Assembly (NCBI RefSeq): GCF_019649055.1
Contig: NW_026570623.1
Span: 1-26,489, forward strand
Length of the DNA: 26,489 nt
Source of the DNA: Paramacrobiotus metropolitanus
Taxonomy: Eukaryota; Tardigrada; Eutardigrada; Parachela; Macrobiotidae
Direction: 5' to 3'
Of the stretch, positions 9,247 to 19,795 are shown piece after piece. The translations under genes and the position numbers were made by a program. The notes below the pieces were generated by a model, which saw only the letters and a list, made by a program, of their open reading frames with translations, did not search any database and was not told where the DNA came from. How positions within the stretch are numbered: the first letter of the stretch is position 1; each line of letters starts with the position of its first letter.

Positions 9247-10238
9247 CTGTATACTGTACAAGTATCGGTGGCGCTAGCGCGCCACCAGCTGTGTTTTAGG
9301 TATGGAAAGTGGAAACACGAAAAAGCTAACGAAATTCAAAATGGTTTTAGACATATTTCAAAGATATTAAAATGCGTAAAGCGCGGCGCTATGAGCTATT
9401 ACTGCATGTTAAGCTATGTAGATATCTGGTAATTTTGATTACTCAGATATTTAGGTATCAAAATATCTAAATATTTTGATATTCTGAAGCATTAAGATGA
9501 CGGCCCCGCTGCGCGGGGCCGTCTTGGATTTCGAGGTATTTAAAAACATTTAGAAATAGAAATACATTTAAATGTTTAGATTTTCGAACAGTAAGATATT
9601 CAGGTATTTAAATACTTTGAAGGCTAGATTTCGAATTTCTGAAGCACAGAAAAACGAGAGGTAAAATTTAAATTTAGATAATTATGTATTTCATATTCAG
9701 AAACTTAGACAGTAAGATAATGTGATATGTATTCACATATTTTACTATTTGAAAACATGGATTTTCAAACTCTGGACCGACAAGAAATATTTAAAAATAT
9801 TCACTGAACAATAGAGGGGCGTAAGCTATTTAGTGTGTTATATAGTTAGCAGCATCGTTTGTATATGTTGTTGTTGTTGTTGTTGGGATATACAGCGTAG
9901 TCCTTAATAGAACCATTGCTCCAACCAATGAATATTCCGGGACCCGGGTGATATAATCCGGGTGTAATGTTCCATCCTTTGTATATGTTGCTAAGTTTGC
10001 AAATCTGTATGTTTTGATCATTCTAGATGTTTCTAGAAATTTCTAAATACTTAAGAGCTAAAGTAATGAGAACATAAAAACGTTTTTAAAACGTTCTAGA
10101 AGAGCAAAGAATTTTTTTCAAAGTTTAGGTGACCCCCTATAATGGACGCTAGATTTTTAAAAAATATGAAAGGTTATAAATTGTGAACCTTGAATTAGGA
10201 GATAATTTCGCGAAAAATAGGACGTAGGAGTATATGAA
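9247..10238. repeat. Hairpin-bearing interspersed repeat, copy 1
   Basis: Collinear with 12493-13387 along its whole length, with scattered substitutions and indels. Internal hairpins: GGTGGCGC-tagc-GCGCCACC at 9267-9286 and an 11-base-arm GC-rich hairpin GACGGCCCCGC-tgc at 9499-9523. It contains a 107-base insert at 9871-9977 that copy 2 lacks. No coding capacity; transposon class unknown. Confidence 0.8.
9871..9977 (-). mobile_element. Retroposed insert with (CAA)n tail, 107 bp
   Basis: Flanked by the 13-base direct repeat TTTGTATATGTTG (9858-9870 and 9978-9990). On the - strand it ends in (CAA)n, seen as (TTG)n on the + strand. The paralogous repeat at 12493-13387 has the empty site. This is the mark of target-primed insertion by a SINE or a truncated LINE. 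The - strand is open across the insert (ITPGLYHPGPGIFIGWSNG), origin unknown. Confidence 0.75.
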
Positions 10239-10413
10239 ACAAGGTAGCGGTCGCGCTAGCGCGCAACCAGTTGAGTTTGAGGTAATGGAGGTGTTGAAAA
10301 CTTTGAACAGTTTTGCCTTCAGAAATTTATGGCTTTTAGAAATTTAGGTCTTTTAAAATGGTCAGGAAATGAGCGTTTTAACAGTTTCTGACTCGTCTTG
10401 GGACATGTGCCTC
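10239..10413. repeat. Partial third copy of the hairpin repeat
   Basis: GCGGTCGCGCTAGCGCGCAACCAG (10246-10269) is a diverged version of the first hairpin of the repeat family, directly following copy 1. Similarity fades within about 60 bases. Confidence 0.35.
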
Positions 10414-10498
10414 TGTCTTGGGAACAGCACCAGCATCGGCTAATTTAGATGAAATTCTCTCTATAACTAGGCCGCCTATTTTTGCTGTCGGCTGAGGC
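10414..10498 (+). pseudogene. Fragment of GTAPASANLDE-type mobile ORF, copy 2
   Basis: In frame: CASVLGTAPASANLDEI, then ITRPPIFAVG and TGA at 10492-10494. The DNA continues after the hAT insertion at 11295 (TGTGTATTCAGC) with weak similarity to copy 1. It is the best preserved end of this ORF in the window. Confidence 0.5.
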
Positions 10499-11286
10499 TA
10501 GAGCCCGGCACGAGCAGGAAAAGTGCTGCTCGACTCGCTCGTTTTCATTTGCCTAAACTTTCCGCTCGTTCAGCTCGCTCGCAGCCGAACCGCCGCTCGC
10601 TCGGCTCGCTCGTTTTTCAATTTTACTTTGTTGTCGCTCGCTCGACTCGCTCGTATTCTTATTTTTGCAAATCGGCTCGCTCGTCAGCGGAGATAATTTA
10701 ACGTTTCAAGTTTTTTGCGCAAATTATTTACGTATTCCAAAATTTTAGTCTCCCCAAAAAGCAAAAACTTTGTCAAAAAAGGATATCTAAAATAACTTCT
10801 CTTCCACATTGGCTGTTCATTTTTTATAACTTCGTTTTTTCGCTGAAATTTGAACTGATTCCCGTTTTATTGTGTATTTTGAAATGCAATAAAAATGTCT
10901 GAATTGTTTACCAAGCTCGGTTCAATAATGTCTTTGTTGCTTACGGATTATCGTTACCTAGTCCCGAGACTCCCGACTCCCAGTAAACTAGTTCGCGCGA
11001 AGCGCGAAGGTGACGGTGATTTACGACCCTATTCAGCTTGGTTTAGATAATTTTTACGCAGGAATTACGCATTTTTTACGCATTTTTTTCAGTTAGCATA
11101 AAGTCAGCCTGTAAGCTCGTGATCGCTCGCACCCGGCGATCCCGCTCGCTCGGCTCGCTCGCATATTTTTTTCTTGTTGCTCGGCTCGTTCATAAATTTA
11201 CAAAACAGCGCCTGCTCGCTCGAAGTGTTCGCGAGCTCCGAGCGCTCGCGAGCCGAGCCGAGCTGCTCGGCTCGTGCCGGGCTCTA
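10499..11286. mobile_element. hAT-type non-autonomous element 2 (788 bp)
   Basis: Perfect 8-base duplication GCTGAGGC (10491-10498, 11287-11294) and perfect inverted ends TAGAGCCCGGCACGAGC. Both ends are packed with subterminal GCTCGCTCG/CGAGCGAGC repeats (10530-10690 and 11115-11275). Such clustered motifs are where hAT transposases usually bind. The centre is AT-rich and non-coding. Confidence 0.9.
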
Positions 11287-11294
11287 GCTGAGGC

Positions 11295-12492
11295 TGTGTA
11301 TTCAGCGAACATTTTAATTTCATAGAAAAAGTTGTGCAATTTTTATACCGCCATTCTAAATAAAAAATTCCAAAGCTGCAAGAACTTAAAGTTAATTGCG
11401 AAATACCATTCACAACTTTTCCGGAACCTTGCGATCTTCCACTTATTTTTCTAACTCCATAAAAGTTTCGACGAGCCCACCTTTAAAAACATTTTTAAAT
11501 ATTTAAAGCTGTTTTGAACGTGTACAAATTTACGAAAATATACAGGTAGCACTAGCGACCCCGCTGCGCAGAACTAGCATTCTTAACCTCTTTTAGTATC
11601 AATATTAATAAAAAAGTTGTAAGTTTTTTAGACTTGCGTATACAGTTATGTTACGAGTAGATTTTACCGAACCAGTTTTGGCATTAGTTTTCTGGCAGAA
11701 TTCCGGAGATTTCAAATAGCGTGACCTTTGATTTGTTCGTCAAAGAATTTCTTTAAATTTTTTGTCAAAAAATTTCTTTTAAACGTGCAAGCGAAATATA
11801 GAGGTATTCGCCCCCAGCTTAGGAAATTGGAGGTGTTTAAGATTTTAGAGTGCTAAAACTCCAGTTCCAAATAAAAGATTCCAAAATTGACGAGTTAGTG
11901 GTAAGGCAAAACATTACTTAAATAAATTAACACATATCACAGTTTGCACAGATTCCTCGGACAAAATTTTAGAATTTCTTTCAGACGTGACCTTTGTTCG
12001 TCCACAAATTGCAATAGAGAAAATTAATAATCTGCAAACTTTTAAGTACGAGATTGGTTGGCTGAAACAAAAGTTTTACATGCGCGTGCAAACGTGCCAA
12101 GCTCCCAACAAAACTACTGTACGAGTACCGTTAGGTCGGTAAAATACGTGCACTAGCAGCTGTAATACAGGAACACACATGACTGGCTTCTATTTTTGCA
12201 ACTTTTAAAACAAATTTTTGTAGAACGAAGCAGTTGCTAAGCTGATCATGCGATCCATATCTGTAAGAACCTTAAGTTATTCTAACGGGAATTTCTAGAA
12301 GCTGTTCCATGGAAAGTACTGCTTAAGTACTGCGAAAATTTTAAAGATTTTTAGAAACTGTTTGCAAGACTGAACATTTTCTAAAACTGCAAATGAATCT
12401 TTTCTGACACGTGTCTGAATTTTTAATAAAATTTGGAGCTAGAATGTATGAGTCTGAAATTTGTTTTGGAATTACAAAAGTAAAAAGACGTA
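11295..12492. other. AT-rich repeat-derived DNA, no gene
   Basis: It starts with the continuation of the split copy-2 fragment. Two stretches, near 11350 and 11870, share CTAAATAAAAAATTCCAAAG-like sequence. A diverged GC hairpin remnant (CGACCCCGCTGCGC) sits near 11557. No open frame has support. Confidence 0.35.
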
Positions 12493-13387
12493 ATAGTGTA
12501 TAACTCTTAAGACAAGTATCGGTGGCGCTAGCGCGCCACCAGCTGTGTTTTAGGTATAGAAACACGAAGGAGATAACGAAGTTTAAAATGGTTTAGACAT
12601 ATTTCAAAGATTTTAAAATGCGTAAAAGCGTGGCGCTATCAGCTATTACTGCATGGTAAATTGTTTACATGTTTAGTAATTTTAATTACTCAGATATTTT
12701 AGGTATCAAAATATTTAGATATTTTGATCTTCTGAAGCATTAAGGTGACGGCCACGCTTCGCGGGCCGGTTCGGGTTTTGAGGTATTTAGAAACATTTAG
12801 AAACGTTTAGAAATATTTAGAAGTATTTAGAAATAGAAATATATTTGAATGTTTAGATTTTTGAACAGTAAGATATTCAGGTATTTAAATATTTTAAATA
12901 CTTTCGAAATTCTGAAGTGCAAAAAACTGGAGGTTAAATGTATATTTCGATATGTTTTTAAATATGTGGATACTTAGACAGTAAGATAATGTGATATGTA
13001 TTCAGATAGTTTAGTATTGGAAACATGGATTTCAAAATTCTGGACCGACTAGAAATATTCAAAAATATTGACTGGACAAACAGAGGGGCATAAACTGTTT
13101 GGTGTTTTATATACATAGTTCTCAGCATTTTTGGTACATGCTGCTAAGTTGCAAATCTGTATGTTTTGATCATTCTAGATGTTTCTAGAAATTTCTAAAT
13201 GCTTGAGAGCTAAAGTACTGAAAAACTGAAAACGTTTTTAAAACGTTCTGAAAGACCGAAGAATTTTTTTCAAAGTGTAGGTGACCCCCTTTGATGGACG
13301 CTAGATTTTTTAAAAATATGAACGGTTCTGAAATTTGAACCTTGAATTAAGAGATAATTTCGCGAAAAAAAGGACGTAAGAGTATAT
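12493..13387. repeat. Hairpin-bearing interspersed repeat, copy 2
   Basis: Same order of blocks as 9247-10238, including the hairpin GGTGGCGC-tagc-GCGCCACC at 12521-12540. The second GC hairpin is decayed here (GACGGCCACGCTTCGCGGGCC). It lacks the retroposed insert of copy 1. Confidence 0.8.
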
Positions 13388-14560
13388 GAATCTATAGACT
13401 ATAGATAGTACTCATTTTTGTTTGGGCACCAGGCACGCCCTTTTGGCCTTTGCAAATGAAATATAAAGCAAACCACGGTAGTAAACTTTCTATTTTGAAC
13501 AAAAGAAATTTGTCTGATGAAAAGTGCCTTGGTAAGTATTATTTTTATAATTATTTTCGAAATTCAAAACATAGATAAGTAAAAAACGTGCTCAATGCTC
13601 AGTACACACCTTACTATTAATTTTGTAATAAGAAGTTTCTGCTAGAAACTGTACGATAAACTGTACGATAATCGTACTTTGCATCAGACGCGATTTAAAG
13701 CTTTGAATCGTTCATCGCCTCATCGAAGGTTGTGCATTGCGCACGGTTGCCGTGACGATGGGTGTAATTGTTTTGAAACCGAAAACTTAAGTAGCCGTTC
13801 TACAGTAAACTTCTTTAACAGACTAATGAGAACGGAACTCCCATGAGAAGCCCATTGCGCGATTCAGTTTCCAATCTTTGCACACATAAACTCACCACTG
13901 CAACCTTGCTTCATTACTCCATTTCATGTTATAATAGTACTGTAACCGATTTAACAACAGTTTAGAAAATCTGCCACGTATCGATCTGTAAAATAGTGCA
14001 GTGCAAGCGCGATTCAACACACAACGCATATTAGCAGAAATAGATTCAGCTTCTAAAAATTGTACCGATGAATGGCGCGAGATTTTTTAAAAAATGTACT
14101 TTGCCCAAAAAAGTTATTGAAATATAATGTTAAGTACAATAGAGAGACTAAAGTGATAGGAGTCAACCCAATGCTCGGAACTAGTACAAACAAAAGTTTT
14201 ATTGTAAAACCAAAACAGTTACAACACAATAAACAGAAAAAAGTTTTGTTGATGTGAGCGCAAGGCGTTGCCGTTTATTAAAAGAAACTGAATAAAGTTT
14301 ATTAATGATACTTTTAAAGATGTTACTATGAGTTTTGAGATTGTTCTTTGAATTACTAGTAGTTAAATTTTTAAGAGTAGTGACACTCCTTGTACAGGTA
14401 TAATGTACGGCTTTAATGTATTTGTACAATACTAACGGGTAAATACGAGTCCATCCATACTAATTGTTACTTATGTCCTCTGATTCCTAATTGGATGCGT
14501 ACAAAGTATGTACGACGTTAAAGGAGTCGGCGTGGTTTTCTGTTTTTTAGCTTTAACTTG
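13388..14560. other. Unassigned AT-rich DNA, no supported gene
   Basis: Only short frames. The longest (14072-14257, + strand, Lys-rich) has no homology that I recognise and no splice or promoter context. No repeat match was noticed except at the 3' edge. Confidence 0.35.
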
Positions 14561-14680
14561 TCCATTTTCAACGGAAATAAATTCTGTAAATTCAGCAAAA
14601 TTCCATCTTTTGTATGAAGATAGATTAGCAAAGGGAGAAACATGAAAAATATTTTCCGCTGCTATCATCAAAAGGGCGGG
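14561..14680 (-). repeat. Dispersed repeat, copy 1 (match near 18590-18670)
   Basis: CATCTTTTGTATGAAGATAG here and CATCTTTTGTGTCAAGATAG at 18609-18628 sit in a longer, weaker match of about 70 bases. The - strand is open here (FHVSPFANLSSYKRWNF), which suggests remnants of one mobile ORF. Confidence 0.4.
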
Positions 14681-15086
14681 GCCAAAACAAAATTTGAAAG
14701 TAAATTCTACACTATGTTAAATTTATACTTTATAGGCTATGCACCCTGTCTGGCACATCAAACGTTACAGTAATCTGTACGATGCCAGTTTTACTCGTCC
14801 AAAATTTATATCTGGGGTGCACGCTTATTATGGTAGTAGTTGTTTGACCGTTTCTGAAGATGATTCAGCTAACACTCTGGATCGGCACCTCACTACCTGT
14901 ACTTTAGTTCGGTTTGTCAGCAATTTTTTAACTGTTACATAGAAAAAAGCGCGTAGTGATCTATCGACCATCTTGGCAGAAAAAGCTACCTACCATTTAC
15001 AAACTAAGCCAGCAGTATAGGTAAAAATTTAAATACTAAACTGGTCTCGTACAGTTGTCAGATTGCTCCGTCTGTAATCATGAGTA
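14681..15086. other. Unassigned DNA, weak open frame
   Basis: A 67-codon + strand frame (14739-14942) follows a TTTATAG acceptor-like string. It has no recognisable motif and no partner exon. Confidence 0.3.
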
Positions 15087-15148
15087 ATGTTAGAACGTAT
15101 GATGCGGTGCATTGCTGCTGCTTCATTATACATAATAATGCTGCCAGG

Positions 15149-15369
15149 CAGGGGCGTCATAGAAGGGGTGTCAACCGGCAATTTTTCGGAGTTTGACTCC
15201 CCCTGTTTTTCAAAACCGATTGCCCCCCGTCAAAATTTAGAAGAGAACAGACAGAGTAATATTGAAGAGAGCAGACAGAGTATGTTTTTCAAAACCGATT
15301 GCCCCCCGTCAAATTTTGCCCCCTGTCAAAATTTGACACCCCCCTTTTACCGAACCTGTGACGCCCTTG
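15149..15369. mobile_element. hAT-type non-autonomous element 3 (221 bp)
   Basis: Perfect 8-base duplication CTGCCAGG (15141-15148, 15370-15377). Ends CAGGGGCGTCA and, inverted, CAAGGGCGTCA. The interior has repeated CAAAACCGATTGCCCCCCGT and AGAAGAGAACAGACAGAG-type units. It interrupts sequence just upstream of the LINE coding fragment. Confidence 0.85.
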
Positions 15370-15377
15370 CTGCCAGG

Positions 15378-16083
15378 AGCAGCAGGCTGCTGTTTTTGTT
15401 TCAGTGTCTACCGGAAAGCAGAGAAGTCCAGCTCCTAAAAACCATGCCTATAACGATCAGCGAAAACTGGATAAAGATGTTGACTGCAAACCACCACCTT
15501 GCCGTGGAGACAGGAAGATGGAACGGCTTGTTGAGGGAGGAGCGGATATGCAAGTTCTATGAGATAGTGGAGGACGAACTGCATGCTCTGAACGAATGCC
15601 CGGCATATTCCCCACACAGAGAAAAACTGAAGGAGCGCCTAGCCGTCATGGAGCTAGCCATACCCGATGGCGGGATAGTGGAAACGATGCAGAAGTTATT
15701 ACAGAGAAGGGATCCACCGACGGAAAACGATAAAACGCTGTTCTTCTGTTTAAATAATTTTTTTAAGCAGATCCTGAAAGACAGCCGCAAAGTATTTAGC
15801 GGTGAGATGTTACTGTTGCCTCCTCACAGCCTGAATGTCAATTCTGATTGACGCAGCCGAATATATATAGCCCATATTTTTGTACAAGTCTGCGTAAATC
15901 TTGTTTATCTTTCGTCTGTTTTACTATTATTACGTATGTCTGTTTTTACCTTTGTTTTGGATGTGCTTAACTTTGATTGCTGTTTTGATATTTGAATGTT
16001 AATTAAGTTAATCATACGGCACAAGGCATGGTGTGCCCCTGCCAGAAGAAATCTGGGGGAATAAAGTTGTCTTGTCTTGTCTT
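15378..16083 (+). pseudogene. LINE (non-LTR retrotransposon) 3' end, 5'-truncated
   Basis: The open frame to TGA at 15849-15851 carries the C-terminal signature of LINE polymerase proteins: TGRWNGL, then ERICKFY, VEDELHALNECP and a Tyr/Arg pair. This is the end of the zinc-knuckle-like region, with Tyr in place of the second Cys. A non-coding tail follows, with AATAAA at 16060-16065 and the terminal tandem TTGTC repeat ending at 16083. A tail of this kind is typical of jockey/CR1-like elements. No reverse transcriptase core is present, so it is a dead insertion. The 5' limit is uncertain because of the hAT element. Confidence 0.75.
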
Positions 16084-17301
16084 AGACTGAAACAGCAGTA
16101 GGTTCTCTTACTGAACACCTTAAATGTTCTGTAATATAAAGTGGGTTTTGTTGCAAGCTTACAGTTTGTGGTCGCGTGCAAAGTTATAAATTTTTTGTAT
16201 CTTAAAGGATTCAGAGAATTCTTCCAACTGAAAAAAAACTATAACGTTTGCAGCGGGAATGACTATTTCGGGGAACTGCTGCATCGATCTGGTTGTAAAA
16301 CTAACCAGGGAATGGTCACCAGTTTGCCTCTCAGAAAAATTTTTTTCCATGAAAGTAGAGTAACATTACTGGGCAGCCAAACAAAATGTCGGTCTGTTTC
16401 TATGAAGTTTTGCGGTCCTTCCAACCTTCAATTGACAGCTTTCTAGTTTCGTTTGAAAGAGCAGTGTTCGCTCAATATAAAAAAATATGTAAAACCAAAA
16501 TTATATAAAGCCATGAATTTTTTATCAATTCTTTGGAAAAAATGGGTGGAGTTGGAGGATGTCCCGGAAACCCAAATTCAAATTTGCCCATTCGGTAAAA
16601 CTGCCGTTATTCGACGAAGTATTTCTTGGGTATAACCATTCTAAAGAATTCTGGGTAGCGGCAATGTTTCTTTTTTTGTTAAAAACTGTGACCTTAACTG
16701 AACGTGTCTGGGCAAGAAGCGGTAGGCACAAAATTCCGCACACAGAACTCTCGTAAAATCAGCTAGCGGGGGTTTTGAAAACGAATTCCTCTCCGACGCT
16801 TCAGAAACTGACAAGGTTTAAACTTATATCTATGAAAGCAATCATTTAGCTACACTTATCAACCGAAAACGACTTATCTGGTTGCAGCCTGTTTTGCAGC
16901 AAAAAAATTTCCCTAAAGTAAGTGAAGAAATCTGACAAAAAACTTGCAGTTTTTGGAAAGGTCACAAAAATGCGGGAATTACATAGCTCATTCAGACTAT
17001 GCACCATGCCAGCAACTCTTTTTCTTTGAAAAGCAGAAGTTTTTCGCCAAGTAAACTGTAAATCAGTTAAAAAGACTGAAATACTGCTTATGGAAAAAAG
17101 TGTCACCAGGTTCAAAAGTCTGCGAGCTGGACCAAAATAGGAGACCGACATTTGGTTCGACCACGCAGTAGAATAAACTGAACAAAATACTTAAAAATAC
17201 ATAAAAGCTTAAAAATTAATAATAATAATAACAACATGTAGATATTATGTAATAGTAATAATACTAATATTATGAGTACTTCTATAATATATATTAATGT
17301 A
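16084..17301. other. Unassigned DNA, possible decayed inverted mobile ORFs
   Basis: Several 60-100 codon frames occur on both strands. ATGTCGGTCT near 16386 (+ strand) and in inverted orientation near 17143 lie in loosely similar surroundings, hinting at a degraded element in opposite orientations. 17200-17290 is (AAT)n-like. Confidence 0.3.
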
Positions 17302-17307
17302 TAGTAC

Positions 17308-17400
17308 AGGAAATGGCTGTTGTCACCCCCTTGCACCCCCTTTTGACTATTGTCACACCCTTTATTTTAATAAAATAAACACCTCCTTTGACTATTGTCA
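17308..17400. repeat. Left terminal inverted repeat
   Basis: Matches the inverted 18290-18396 sequence with small indels. Strongest over the CACCCCCTTGCACCCCCTTT stretch. Confidence 0.75.
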
Positions 17401-17667
17401 CTCCCTGACACGCACGAAACACTTCAGGACTACGTGTTTCGTGCTCTTGGCTTTGTGACGCTCGGACCACCCGGACCGGATGCTGCCCGCACGATAACGG
17501 AATTCGGCCAGATGATACGACAGGAAACCGGCGAAAAACGAGCCACGGAATTTCTTCGCCAGCGGATAATCATCGAAATCCAACGAGGAAATGCGGCATC
17601 GATCTTGCGGCCGGAGTGGGACAGCACCGATAGGGGCAAATTTAGACCAAATTTTCTCTGTGATTAG
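17395..17667 (+). pseudogene. Unidentified mobile ORF fragment (GNAAS-tail protein)
   Basis: 90-codon frame: ITEFGQMIRQETGEKRATEF, then RQRIIIEIQRGNAASIL, then a diverged tail to TAG. The tail DNA (TAGGCCGCCT...GTCGG) and the GNAAS-[IV]-L stretch link it to the fragments at 8394 and 10414, where GTAPASANLDE follows. It begins at the inner edge of the left TIR. The protein family is unknown to me. Confidence 0.5.
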
Positions 17668-17829
17668 GCCGCCTTTGTCGGTTGATGCTTAACGTGATCG
17701 TTTCTGAAGTTAATGTGAAATTTCTCTGCCATTCCCAACTTTTGTCGTTTATCCAGTACATAAACACACACGCCCTTTTGGCTATTGCCATCAACTTTAA
17801 ATTTATTCTTTATAATTTTTTTTCCACCA

Positions 17830-18122
17830 GCGGTTCTTTTCCAACCCTGTTTCTGCCATCACCGGCAGCCTGGGGGAAGGCGCCAAGCGAAGCTTATTGA
17901 CACTTAATACATCGCTGAGATGCGACCTCATTCTTTTAACATTAAACTTAACATCTTCAAGGGTTTTTAGCTGATGAGCTCCGCAGCGAATGTGATCGCA
18001 ATAAGTCCACAATTATGACCATCCCTTTGAGGCTGCACGCACGGAAGAAAATTTCGATGCCCTCGCTTTCGGTTGACCTCAACACTTTCTGAATCACTGG
18101 TGTCGACACCGGTGGTACAGAG
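17830..18122 (-). pseudogene. Ulp1/adenain-like cysteine protease relic
   Basis: One - strand frame (18122 to 17967) contains QPQRDGHNCGLIAITFA, which fits the catalytic-Cys region of Ulp1/C48-type proteases (Q-x-G-x-[DN]-C-G). After a stop, another frame continues with FNVKRMRSHLSDVL and LAPSPRL, which fits the C-terminal part of the same fold. The catalytic His and Asp region is missing, so it cannot be active. Such proteases occur in Polintons and some other eukaryotic transposons. Confidence 0.55.
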
Positions 18123-18289
18123 TCATAAACAAACGACTGCCCCTTTTCCGCGCTAACAGCACTCAGTGGTCGCTGGCACCTTTTTGTACCTTTCCGGTAG
18201 TTTACTATCCTACTTAAGATGGCTAAAAGGCCAAGCTAGCAACAATGTATTTTTTAAAAGAAATGGCCGAGGAGTGAAAATAGTCAAAG

Positions 18290-18396
18290 GGGGTGAAAAA
18301 TGTGTTGACTACAGCCTAAGGGGGTGTTCACTTTATTTAAAAAAAGGGGGTGACAATAGTCAAAAGGGGGTGCAAGGGGTGAGAATAGTCGCACTC
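18290..18396. repeat. Right terminal inverted repeat
   Basis: Inverted partner of 17308-17400. It carries AAAAGGGGGTGCAAGGGGTG next to the element end. Confidence 0.75.
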
Positions 18397-18402
18397 TAGT
18401 AC

Positions 18403-19795
18403 ATATTATATATTTGTTTATATATTCATTATAATAATAATTATTACTTGAAAATTATATTACTTGAATAATATTACTTGAATAATTATTACTCGTACAG
18501 TCGTACTGACGGAAGATGAACTGCATCTTCCGCATAGCATTCCGACCGTACTAAATGACCATTCAAACTCATCAGGGCCCGTCACCGCTATAAATTCAAA
18601 AAACTTTCATCTTTTGTGTCAAGATAGAGTAACATTAGAGAAAACGTACAGAAATTTTTATTATTACCGAAGTTTGCTTTTTTTTCGTAATTTCGGTGTG
18701 GTCATTTTTCGGGAAAGATTTTTTGGGAAGGATTTCTAATAAATGCGCGTGCTTAATAGACAACCGTTTTGCACATGCTTTATCGATCTTCTTTCCCTAT
18801 TTCTACTTCTCTGGAGAAAATTTGTGTACATACTATTACGTAGTACATGCAGTACAGTATGTACGAGTAGTATTGTAATACTTGCTTCAGTGTGAAAAAG
18901 CTATAGTAGGCACTTTTTATTTACACAAATGATAACTTCGAAAAATTAAATTATAATAATAATTAATAATAATTCACAATAATAATAGGAATTAATAATA
19001 ATAGTACCATTAATAATAATAATAGTAGTACCATTAATAATAGTAGTTCCTATAGTAGTACATATGGTAATACAGTGAGCACTAAATCTGTAGATAATGG
19101 AAATGCTCTAAATCATTAAAAATAAAACGATAATTATATTAATTCACACATTTGATAAGTTTAACGTTATAATCACTTTTCTAATATTTTTTGTGTACTA
19201 AAGCACCGGTGGCACTACAGATAGTATCACTTTTGGACTGGCAGCGCTGGTAGCCGTTTCGTTTTTCAGCTTTCTCATCTCCCGCACGAAAGCGGTAGCT
19301 TTTTCCGCACAATGTACAAAAATTCTGATTTAATACCACTAAAAGGTCATGTGTATCAAAACGTTTCTAGAGATTTACTGTCTTCCCACCCGTAGATGGG
19401 GCATAAGATTCATCCTACGGCAAAGATCATCGATTGTAATCTGTATTTCAAATCGAGCAGAAATCGTGTGATACATGTTGCAAAACAAAGATATGTGGCT
19501 TTGAGTTCGCGAAAAATAAAGAATGCCAATTATTGGTTGAAGTCTTAAAATTCATGCAGATATAATAATTCATGTTGTAAAGACCACCTAATGCAATGAT
19601 TTTATTAGCAATTGTTATACTGTTTGCAATTATCTGTGTTGTACTTACTACACCCAACATTATAATATTTGTAGCTTGTCGTTAGTGACTTCCGAGTTAG
19701 TACTTAGCAGTTAGCAGTCCAGGGGCCCTCTTAAAGGACAGCCCACAAGAATCTTAATTAATTTTCTCTTTTATTGCTGTACTTGAACTTTGATT
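18403..19795. other. Unassigned AT-rich DNA with AAT microsatellite
   Basis: 18950-19065 is a mixed (AAT)n/(AGT)n tract. GGAAGATG-aactg-CATCTTCC (about 18510-18530) is a small hairpin. 18590-18670 is the second copy of the repeat at 14561. No gene supported; short - strand frames near 19370-19475 have no partner. Confidence 0.4.

Larger units (their letters stand above)
17308..18396. mobile_element. Polinton/Maverick-like deletion derivative (1.1 kb)
   Basis: Flanked by TAGTAC on both sides (17302-17307, 18397-18402), a 6-base duplication. The element starts AG and ends TC. Terminal inverted repeats of about 100 bases share CTTGCACCCCCTTTTGACTA and repeated TGACTATTGTCAC blocks. Inside are an ORF fragment reading inward from the left (17395-17667) and, on the - strand, an Ulp1/adenain-like protease relic. 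Six-base duplication, AG/TC ends and a cysteine protease are Polinton traits. No polymerase or integrase is left. TAGTAC is common in this DNA, so the duplication alone is weak evidence. Confidence 0.6.

Noticed and set aside
16141-17151. Protein-coding gene on either strand
   Set aside because: Frames are short and overlapping on both strands, with no recognised domain and no conserved splice pattern.
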